Source of the DNA: an uncultured Clostridia bacterium
GTDB taxonomy: Bacteria; Bacillota; Clostridia; Christensenellales; UBA1242
Direction of reading: 5' to 3'
DNA: 8,579 nucleotides
NCBI GenBank assembly: GCA_944349915.1
Contig: CALVNU010000033.1
Location: 1-8,579 of the forward strand
How positions within the stretch are numbered: position 1 is the stretch's first letter; each line of letters starts with the position of its first letter. The position numbers and the translations under genes are program-made. The notes beneath the pieces are model-generated. The model was given only the letters and a program-made list of their open reading frames with translations. It was not told the origin of the DNA and did no database searches. Below are positions 1 through 6,234 of the stretch, piece by piece.

Positions 1-3000
1 GTTTCTCAAAATGAAAATGTGATTGCTTCCACTGTTTCTCAAAGCATAACTGCAACCAAATATGCAAAAACAAGAGGGGTTACTCTTGATAATGGCCGAA
101 TTGTGTTTGACCTTACAAATCAAGATGGGGGGCTAGACACAAGTTTAGATTTTGTTCAAGTGTTTTATTCAACAGAAAACAGTGGGAACCTAGCCGAGAA
201 TTTTGCAAATATTGGTGGTTCTGGATTTGAAGATATTTTCTCATTCCAGTCAACAACAATCAATGACCAAATAGTCAAACTTGTTTTTGAAGAAACCGAC
301 TCTCAAGGGCAGACAAGCACTGGGCGACAATATGTTGTAACAATCAATGCCAAAAATCTGCTATCCGACTTTATTGTTCCTGACGGTGCAAGTTCGACAA
401 CAACATTCTTAAACAGGCTTGAAAACTATTCTTACGATTCTTCATCTCAAATCATAGTGCAAAACTTGAAAAACTTCTATGAGACAATCAAAGATATTCC
501 GCTTGGAATTTCTGACGGAGAAATAATTTTTGATGACTTTGGAAAGCCTATTCCAAACGGATATTATAATGTTTCGGTTGTGCAGACGGCAAAAGTACAA
601 ACAGATGATTTTATCGATTCCGACCCGTCATCACAAAAACTTATCTATGTTTCTGCTTCTCCAACAATGACTCTTTCAAGCCAGTTTGACCAGTCGACTG
701 GTGTTGAAGCCTACAAAGCAACATACCAGGTTCGAAACATTGTGGCGGACAATGGAAATTTGACGAACGCAACAGAATATATAATGCTTTTTAGAAATAA
801 AAATGCAGACACCGAAAATAGAAATCTTTATCGTTTTGAACTTAAGTTTGACAGTTCGGCATGGTCAATGGAATATGAAGGCAGAACTATTTCCAATGTT
901 ATTACAGGAGACTCAAATTCCTTTACAATAAACTTTACAACGCTTGGCGAAACTAGGCGCGAAGATAGTGATGACTATTTGATTGACAAAAACAATCAAT
1001 ATTATGTTTATGTTTATGCCGTTGGAAACAGCAGGTCTTGCTATGGCAAGAGCGAGCAACTTGACCTTACTTTCTTAAGCATCTCTCCAGAAAATCTTTC
1101 TCTTACAGAAGGGCAGTTTGTTATAACAACTTCTGGTAATGAAATTGGAAGTGATATTTTGCTTCGTTATAGAAGACAATATTCTTCTGGAGTTGAAACG
1201 CAAGAAGAAATCAAGCGAGTTAGTGCAACAGGTGGCAGAGTGGTGCTTAATGATTACTTAACCACCTCTGGCAAATATGATTATGTTATTTTCAATGTTA
1301 TGGGGCAACTAAACAATGTTGCAAACTACATGAAACTTCCTAGCGTTTCTTATGGAATTTTGAATTTGTACAAATTGAATATTCCAACTCTTACAACAAC
1401 ATCAAATATGCTTCAAATCACGGCAAATAGTGCAGACAGAAATTATGGACCGTTTAAATATAAATTTGCAGGAGAAGAAAACATTGCTTCTACAGACGAA
1501 TTTTATGGCACAAGTGGCTATCAAACATTATATTTTGACCACATTGCCACAAATATAAGCGGAGAACAAACAATCACATTCGTGCCTTCAAATGACATAC
1601 TACAGTTTACAATTCAAGATTACAATGCATCTGCCGATTTTGAAAAACTTATAAACGAGCAAGTGGTGCTTGCTTCAAACGAATCATCAATCTCCTTGCA
1701 AAAACTGCCACAGGTTGAAAATGTAAGAATCTCCAGCGGTGATGTTGTTTGGGATAAAGTTAACCTTACAGGTCTATCACTTGCAAGTGGAGTAAGTGTT
1801 GTATATAAAGTTGTGGTAGAATATTGCGATGATTCTCAATCATATGAGCAAGAAGAATTTTATACGAAAAATACAAGGCTAAACACCACACTTATAGACT
1901 TTAAACAAACACAGGGAGATGGCAGATATTTCAAATTTACAGTTTATGTTTATGCAGGAGCGGAAAGTGAAAGCGGAGAAGCCCTTGTCGAAGGTGGATA
2001 TATTGATATTTCTTCTCCAGTCAAACTTGCAAATGGGGCAAACATTCTTTCTTCTGCAGGAACTGTTTTAAATGAAATTTCAAAAGCCGATACACCGCAA
2101 TTTGCGATTGCCGACCAAGTTAGTAACGGCAAGTTTGCTTTGTTAAGAGAGCAGACAAATTTGAGTTTTGCAGTTGAACTTCGACAGGTGGGTGGCAATG
2201 GAGAATGGATTTCTTTGAGAGAAAACAGAGACTTTATGGTTACAACAGGCTCTCTTCAAATTGAAGACAGCGCTGTAAATGTGTATTTTATAGAAATAAT
2301 AAATCCAGACTATGCAACTTCACTGTCGTTTACGCTCAATATATATGCTTACACAACCACCGCAATCAAATCATCTCCACTCACAACAAATGCCGTTTAC
2401 AAGTTGTCGGCTGTAAGCAGAGATGACATTGTGTTGTCTTATGATATTGACAGCGAAACCAATTTCTTGTCTTTTGAAAATTATTTCAATAACAACAAAT
2501 ATTTGTTTGAAAACAACATGTATGAAATTGTGCTGTCTGCGGGCGACTCTACCATTGTGCTTGACAACACAAATATGGTGATAAATGAAGAAGATACACC
2601 ACTTGTTCTTAATAACCTTGAAACAGAATGGACTATATTTGTTAGGGGCAAACAAAACCAGACAAGATATCTTACAAGTCAAAACTTTGTTTTCAACATT
2701 TCAAAATTTGTTGAAATAAAAGTTGAAGAAGAACCGGCAATTGAATTTAAAGCAGAAATTGATTTGTTCCAATTCACTTGGAACTTTGCAAAAGCAGAAA
2801 ATTATGATGTGAATAAAGATTATCAATTTGTCATTCAACTTATCTATACAAACAACAACCAAGAAATTGTCAATATAGAAGAAAGCGAGGTTACATCTTA
2901 CAATCTTATAGAAACAGAAGGGGGCAGTTACAAAAACTATTATTATCAACCAAAACTGCAAGGATTTATTTCAACCGTCAATCTTTTTGCAAGAGAACTT

Positions 3001-4230
3001 AAAACCACAAACGACCTAGAACTTTATGGCAATATTACTGTAGATATTGGATTAGGGGTTGACTTCACGATATTTGCAGGAGGAGATGGCTCAAAAGAAA
3101 ATCCTTATCAAATTGCAAACACAAGTCAATTCAACAACATTTCTTTAAGAGATAGTAAAGAAGAAATGATTTACTTTGTTCTTGTTGAAGACCTAACCTT
3201 TAATTTGGGTACAACCGATTTTGCTCTTGAAAATCTGTATGGCTCGCTTGACGGCGATGGACACATCATCACAGTCAATGTTCAATTTGAAGAAAACAAA
3301 TTTGACAGTCCTCAAACAATCGAGAAAAAAGTTGTTTCTCTTCCAAACGGCCAGTCGTTTGATTTTGAATATGCATTTGGCGTGATAAAGAATGTAAACG
3401 AGGGGGCAATTGTTAAAAACATGGATATTAAATTATCACATGATTTAACAAAGGCAACAAACTTTAAGTCTACTGTGATTGCAGGTCTGGCAATACAAAA
3501 TGCTGGAACAATTTCAAATGTTAGCCTAATTTCGCTTGATAGCACTTTTGGTAGAAATATTTCAACTTTGGCAATCGGTGGAATTGTAGCCTTCAATAGC
3601 GGACTTATAGAGAACTGTGAAGTTGACAGTGCAGACGGAATTGCAATGGTTCCTCAATCCTCAACTGCAATCAACTTGCTGTTTGGCGGAATTGTTCTGC
3701 AAAATGAAGGTCAAGTTTTGGCAAGTCAAAACCAATCAAATATTGCTATAACTATCACCAGAGGAGGCCACAACATCTATTTAGGCGGAGTGGTTTATGA
3801 AAATGCCGGAGAGTTGATTGCTGTTGGCAATAATGGCACAATCACTGCTTCTGGAGTAGCATCGTTTAGTAGTAATATAGCAGGTGTTGTTGGTTATAAT
3901 AGTGGTTCGGCAGAATATATCTTCAACAATGGTCAAGTTTCTTCATCACAAAATTCTGGTTCGGCAGGACTTGTTTATTGCTATACAAGTGGCAGAATAG
4001 CAAATGCGTTTGAATTTACTGGCGCACAAATCATAAGTTTGATTATAGGTGGACAGGTGTCTCAAGGCACAATTTATGGCTCTGGCAACTCGACCACAAG
4101 CATAAAAATCACATCGCTCAACGAACTTAATAATGGTCAAGTCTTCAACTTGCAAAATTATGGCTATACAATCACAATTTCTGTGATAGATGGAAAATAT
4201 AGTGCAATTCTTTCTGCAAGTCAAATTTAA
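1..4230 (+). CDS. Giant surface/adhesin-like protein, Fn3/Ig-like modules plus C-terminal GLUG beta-helix (5'-partial)
   Basis: The reading frame is open from base 1 to a TAA at 4228-4230, so the true start lies upstream; the GTG at 19 is only an internal codon. The 1,409 visible residues are rich in Thr, Ser, Asn and alternating beta-strand patterns and poor in Cys. From the start to about base 3060, the strand pattern Y-x-V-x-V-Y-A recurs every 90-145 residues, as in fibronectin-III or Ig-like sandwiches. The clearest module starts at about 1700 (LPQVENVRISSGDVVW) and ends near 1960 (FTVYVYA). At 3080-3270 the pattern GDGSKENPYQIA, then LDGDGHII, marks the entry of a beta-helix of the GLUG type, followed by six degenerate GLUG-like repeats to about 4020. 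No LPxTG, membrane helix or S-layer motif is visible at the C-terminus, so any anchor must be upstream or in a partner protein. A surface adhesin or matrix role is inference; the ligand is unknown. Confidence 0.85.
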   Translation, partial: VSQNENVIASTVSQSITATKYAKTRGVTLDNGRIVFDLTNQDGGLDTSLDFVQVFYSTENSGNLAENFANIGGSGFEDIFSFQSTTINDQIVKLVFEETDSQGQTSTGRQYVVTINAKNLLSDFIVPDGASSTTTFLNRLENYSYDSSSQIIVQNLKNFYETIKDIPLGISDGEIIFDDFGKPIPNGYYNVSVVQTAKVQTDDFIDSDPSSQKLIYVSASPTMTLSSQFDQSTGVEAYKATYQVRNIVADNGNLTNATEYIMLFRNKNADTENRNLYRFELKFDSSAWSMEYEGRTISNVITGDSNSFTINFTTLGETRREDSDDYLIDKNNQYYVYVYAVGNSRSCYGKSEQLDLTFLSISPENLSLTEGQFVITTSGNEIGSDILLRYRRQYSSGVETQEEIKRVSATGGRVVLNDYLTTSGKYDYVIFNVMGQLNNVANYMKLPSVSYGILNLYKLNIPTLTTTSNMLQITANSADRNYGPFKYKFAGEENIASTDEFYGTSGYQTLYFDHIATNISGEQTITFVPSNDILQFTIQDYNASADFEKLINEQVVLASNESSISLQKLPQVENVRISSGDVVWDKVNLTGLSLASGVSVVYKVVVEYCDDSQSYEQEEFYTKNTRLNTTLIDFKQTQGDGRYFKFTVYVYAGAESESGEALVEGGYIDISSPVKLANGANILSSAGTVLNEISKADTPQFAIADQVSNGKFALLREQTNLSFAVELRQVGGNGEWISLRENRDFMVTTGSLQIEDSAVNVYFIEIINPDYATSLSFTLNIYAYTTTAIKSSPLTTNAVYKLSAVSRDDIVLSYDIDSETNFLSFENYFNNNKYLFENNMYEIVLSAGDSTIVLDNTNMVINEEDTPLVLNNLETEWTIFVRGKQNQTRYLTSQNFVFNISKFVEIKVEEEPAIEFKAEIDLFQFTWNFAKAENYDVNKDYQFVIQLIYTNNNQEIVNIEESEVTSYNLIETEGGSYKNYYYQPKLQGFISTVNLFARELKTTNDLELYGNITVDIGLGVDFTIFAGGDGSKENPYQIANTSQFNNISLRDSKEEMIYFVLVEDLTFNLGTTDFALENLYGSLDGDGHIITVNVQFEENKFDSPQTIEKKVVSLPNGQSFDFEYAFGVIKNVNEGAIVKNMDIKLSHDLTKATNFKSTVIAGLAIQNAGTISNVSLISLDSTFGRNISTLAIGGIVAFNSGLIENCEVDSADGIAMVPQSSTAINLLFGGIVLQNEGQVLASQNQSNIAITITRGGHNIYLGGVVYENAGELIAVGNNGTITASGVASFSSNIAGVVGYNSGSAEYIFNNGQVSSSQNSGSAGLVYCYTSGRIANAFEFTGAQIISLIIGGQVSQGTIYGSGNSTTSIKITSLNELNNGQVFNLQNYGYTITISVIDGKYSAILSASQI
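562..2994 (+). repeat. Degenerate tandem Fn3/Ig-like modules in the giant protein
   Basis: The probable F-strand motif recurs in the translation: YNVSVVQTA (about 562), YYVYVYAVG (about 997), YDYVIFNV (about 1276), FTVYVYAGA (about 1936), FTLNIYAYT (about 2332), WTIFVRGK (about 2632) and STVNLFARE (about 2971). Spacing is roughly 93-145 residues, with one double interval between 1276 and 1936 that probably hides a further module. Several modules begin with a P/V-rich strand followed by a Trp, as in Fn3 domains (DVVWDKV near 1741; FQFTWNF near 2769). The DNA repeats are not identical, so this is old, diverged duplication rather than recent expansion. Domain boundaries are approximate and were judged by eye. 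Confidence 0.5.
3475..4020 (+). repeat. Six degenerate GLUG-like repeats (beta-helix domain)
   Basis: Six units of 28-36 residues share the core (G/A)G-[IVL]-[VA]-x-x-N-x-G-x-[IV]-x-x. They are AGLAIQNAGTISN (from about 3481), GGIVAFNSGLIEN (from 3577), GGIVLQNEGQVLA (from 3685), GGVVYENAGELIA (from 3784), AGVVGYNSGSAEY (from 3880) and AGLVYCYTSGRIA (from 3964). This matches the GLUG motif pattern found in bacterial surface proteins, where the units stack as rungs of a right-handed beta-helix. The preceding GDGSKENPYQIA and LDGDGHII segments are the usual lead-in to such domains. The last unit is the most diverged, as expected near the end of a helix. Confidence 0.72.
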
Positions 4231-4337
4231 AGCCTTGTCAAACAAATCTGCATCTAAAATTTATAAGGCAAGGCAAATAGCGCAAAATATTGTGCAAATA
4301 AAAGCATTATATTAAAAAATTAGGAATAACATATTTT

Positions 4338-5246
4338 ATGAAAAAATTTAAACATATTTTATCTTGCCTATTGCTGTTTGCCTTTGCTTTAATTTTTGGC
4401 GCAGGTTTAGATGTTGCTCAATCTTTAAGTGAAAGCACTGCTTTTACAGAAAGCGATAGTTATATTAAAGTTCAAACAATTGTAGGTCAAAATGGCGCGG
4501 TATTGCAAGGATTTTATTTTACAACAAATCAACAAACGCTTTTAGAGCAAGGTGCAAGCACTCAAACAATTCAATCTTTTAAAAATGCGTTGCTATCACA
4601 GATAAATCATTTGCGAAATTTGATGATTGCATCTTTTACCAATATATATTTGCAAAATCCTCAAACCGAGTTTGTAATTGGAGAAGGGGGAGGACTTGAA
4701 GTGGCGCTTGTTTCGGACAGTAATGAAGATGTCCTAGGCTTTCAACTTCTTTTCACCTCTCAAGAGGCATGGAGTTTTTATCATCCACAAACAGACACAG
4801 AATTGCCAAGCCAGCAAGGTAAACCGGAATTTATCACAACGCATATATCACAAGGACAGATAATTTTTGCTCAAACCTTGTCAAACTTAAACATAACCGT
4901 TGGGCAATATCTAAAAAATATCTATCTTTCGGCTGGGCAAACGGTAGGGTTAGAAGTTGAAGAAATTTACAATCCGCAGTTTGTTTATGAATATGCATTA
5001 TCTTCTTCAAAGGTGCACTCAAATGCAGATGAAGTTGTGCTTTCTAGCGATGGACTGTATCACCACATCTGGCAAATGTCGGAAGAAGAACTTGAAAGTG
5101 ATGGTGAAATCAAACTTTACTTTTATCAAGCAAACAAAGAGTGGTGGTATTTGACAATAATTTGCGTGGGTATAGCGATTGTCTTGCTTGGAGCCACTAT
5201 AAGTTTTATTTTAAAAAAGCGCAAAATCAAGTCAAAAATTGCATAA
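4338..5246 (+). CDS. Secreted type I membrane protein, unrecognised family
   Basis: This 302-residue protein begins with a classical signal peptide: basic MKKFKH, then a hydrophobic core (LLLFAFALIFGAG), with likely cleavage near residues 25-30. The middle (about 30-265) is a soluble, polar, Gln/Ser/Thr-rich region containing several predicted strands and no family motif I recognise. Residues about 270-292 form one hydrophobic helix (WYLTIICVGIAIVLLGA...) followed by a basic stop-transfer tail KKRKIKSK. The expected topology is outside-facing domain, single membrane pass, short cytoplasmic tail. The ATG is preceded by a weak AGGA at 4322-4325, 12 nt upstream. It lies 107 nt after the giant surface gene with no convincing terminator between, and a strong terminator follows it, so the two may be co-transcribed. 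It could help anchor or export its large neighbour; this is inference. There is no lipobox at a plausible position. Confidence 0.85.
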   Translation: MKKFKHILSCLLLFAFALIFGAGLDVAQSLSESTAFTESDSYIKVQTIVGQNGAVLQGFYFTTNQQTLLEQGASTQTIQSFKNALLSQINHLRNLMIASFTNIYLQNPQTEFVIGEGGGLEVALVSDSNEDVLGFQLLFTSQEAWSFYHPQTDTELPSQQGKPEFITTHISQGQIIFAQTLSNLNITVGQYLKNIYLSAGQTVGLEVEEIYNPQFVYEYALSSSKVHSNADEVVLSSDGLYHHIWQMSEEELESDGEIKLYFYQANKEWWYLTIICVGIAIVLLGATISFILKKRKIKSKIA

Positions 5247-5271
5247 AATTTGATATTTAAAATTTAAAAAT

Positions 5272-5307
5272 AAAAGGACGGGTTGTCATAAAAGCCTGTC
5301 CTTTTTT
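5272..5307 (+). terminator. Rho-independent terminator
   Basis: An 11-bp stem pairs 5272-5282 (AAAAGGACGGG) with 5295-5305 (CCTGTCCTTTT), with one G-U pair, a 12-nt loop and a run of six T at 5302-5307. It starts 25 nt after the stop of the 302-residue membrane protein gene and separates the surface-protein block from the uppP operon. Confidence 0.9.
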
Positions 5308-5353
5308 GTATATTACAATATATGATTTTTGCATAAAACCATGCTAAAAAAGG

Positions 5354-5382
5354 TTGCACAAAAATTATCAAAAATGTATAAC
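5354..5382 (+). promoter_or_regulatory. Candidate sigma-A type promoter for uppP-ATPase operon
   Basis: TTGCAC (5354-5359) and TATAAC (5377-5382) are separated by exactly 17 nt. The -10 box matches the consensus at five of six positions, the -35 box only at TTG. Transcription would start near 5389, giving a leader of about 75 nt before the GTG of uppP. It lies just downstream of the terminator, where a new promoter is expected. AT-rich sequence gives chance matches, so this is a candidate only. Confidence 0.45.
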
Positions 5383-5388
5383 AGTTTT

Positions 5389-5410
5389 ATTTTAGCCTTT
5401 ATGCTAAAAT
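5389..5410. promoter_or_regulatory. Palindrome/hairpin at the predicted start of the uppP transcript
   Basis: ATTTTAGC (5389-5396) and GCTAAAAT (5403-5410) form a perfect 8-bp inverted repeat around the 6-nt loop CTTTAT. The right arm, read as ATGCTAAAA (5401-5409), is repeated exactly at 5341-5349, so copies of the element lie on both sides of the candidate promoter, 60 bp apart (about six helical turns). This arrangement would suit a repressor operator. Alternatively, the palindrome is a 5' hairpin that stabilises the mRNA. It lacks GC content for a strong terminator. No known regulator box is recognised. Confidence 0.35.
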
Positions 5411-5452
5411 TAGTTTGATTTTTTGAAGCGGTTTATGGTTTACAAAAATTTT

Positions 5453-5460
5453 AGGAGGGG
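5453..5460 (+). promoter_or_regulatory. Ribosome binding site of uppP
   Basis: AGGAGGGG is a near-perfect Shine-Dalgarno sequence ending 2 nt before the GTG at 5463 (AGGAGG core 4 nt away). It supports the GTG start: no ATG is available in frame at this end of the gene, and the translated N-terminus aligns with the family from this point. Confidence 0.8.
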
Positions 5461-5462
5461 TT

Positions 5463-6224
5463 GTGGAGATTGTTGCGCTTTTATTTTTAGGTTTAATTCA
5501 AGGGCTAACAGAGTTTTTGCCAATTTCTTCAAGCGGGCATCTGGTTTTGTTTGGCAATCTTTTCAACATTAATGAAACGCTTTTTGTTTCTATTATTTTG
5601 CATGTTGCAACACTTTTGTCTGTGGTTATCGTTTTTAGACGGGAAATTTGGCAGATGATAAAACATCCATTTTCAACGCAAAGCCTTAATCTTTACATTG
5701 CAACAATTCCGACCTGTGTTATTGCGCTCATAGCACTTCCTATTGCAAAAATTTCTTTTAGTGGAAAATTTTTGGCAATTTCATTTTTGATAAGTGCAGT
5801 TTTGCTGTATTTTGCAGAGCGCAAAAACAATCTTTGTTATCAACCAAAACCTATTTCTAAAAAAGAGGCTTTGATTATGGGCATAGCACAAGGTCTTGCA
5901 ATATTTCCAGGCATATCACGCTCTGGTGCAACAATTAGCGCAGGGCTGTTTTCTGGAGCAGATAAAACGCAGTCGGCAAAATTTTCTTTTATTATGAGTT
6001 TGCCAATAATCATTTTGTCGCTCGCTATGGAAATCTTTGAAATTTGTGTTGCTGGAACAGTTTTGACAGTTTCGCCAATCGGGTTAACTCTTGCATCTTT
6101 GATTGCCTGTATTGTTGGCATATTGTCTATCAAAGTTATGATAAAACTTACCGCCAAGGCAAGTTTAAAATATTTCACCGCTTATCTTGTATTGATTGCC
6201 ATAGTTTGTTTGATTGTTTTATAG
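5463..6224 (+). CDS. uppP: Undecaprenyl-diphosphatase (UppP/BacA family)
   Basis: This integral membrane enzyme dephosphorylates undecaprenyl pyrophosphate to undecaprenyl phosphate, recycling the lipid carrier for peptidoglycan and other wall polymers; in this family overproduction gives bacitracin resistance. The sequence has both signature regions. The first is Q13-x-x-x-E17 followed by FLPISSSGH, with S22, S23 and H26. The second is PGISRSGAT at residues 149-157, with R153. By alignment these correspond to E. coli E17, E21, H30 and R174. Hydrophobic helices run through the whole protein and it ends in a membrane segment. At 253 residues it is somewhat shorter than the 273 of E. coli but within the family range. 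Translation starts at GTG with a strong ribosome site. It is the first gene of a unit with the downstream P-type ATPase, 10 nt away. Identification is firm. Confidence 0.97.
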   Translation: MEIVALLFLGLIQGLTEFLPISSSGHLVLFGNLFNINETLFVSIILHVATLLSVVIVFRREIWQMIKHPFSTQSLNLYIATIPTCVIALIALPIAKISFSGKFLAISFLISAVLLYFAERKNNLCYQPKPISKKEALIMGIAQGLAIFPGISRSGATISAGLFSGADKTQSAKFSFIMSLPIIILSLAMEIFEICVAGTVLTVSPIGLTLASLIACIVGILSIKVMIKLTAKASLKYFTAYLVLIAIVCLIVL

Positions 6225-6233
6225 AAGGAGAGG
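6225..6233 (+). promoter_or_regulatory. Ribosome binding site of the P-type ATPase
   Basis: AAGGAGAGG begins immediately after the uppP stop codon (TAG, 6222-6224) and ends 1 nt before the ATG at 6235, with the AAGGAG core 4 nt from it. The whole intergenic space is the ribosome site, which implies co-transcription and probably translational coupling of the two genes. Confidence 0.8.
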
Positions 6234-6234
6234 T

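Noticed and set aside
4232..4274. Inverted repeat GCCTTG / CAAGGC after the giant surface gene
   Set aside because: The stem is only 6 bp with a 31-nt loop and no T tract follows, so it is not a convincing terminator.
4235..4313. Possible promoter boxes (TTGTCA at 4235, TAAAAT at 4255, TATATT at 4308) before the 302-residue gene
   Set aside because: No -35/-10 pair has acceptable spacing (14 or 21 nt for TTGTCA; no -35 for TATATT). A separate promoter is possible but not supported.
4359..4370. ILSC at residues 7-10 of the 302-residue protein as a lipobox
   Set aside because: The cysteine comes before the hydrophobic core, far too early for a lipoprotein signal, and the protein already has a C-terminal membrane helix.
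4957..5154. 65-codon + strand frame inside the 302-residue membrane protein gene
   Set aside because: It is an overlapping alternative frame with no ribosome site and no recognisable features; the main frame has signal peptide and anchor.
5309..5322. Short palindrome TATATT-AC-AATATA just after the terminator
   Set aside because: Pure A/T palindromes of this size are expected by chance in such AT-rich intergenic DNA.
5840..6178. 112-codon open frame on the - strand inside uppP
   Set aside because: It is antisense to a firmly identified gene, has no ribosome site or recognisable product, and mirrors the hydrophobic codon pattern of uppP.
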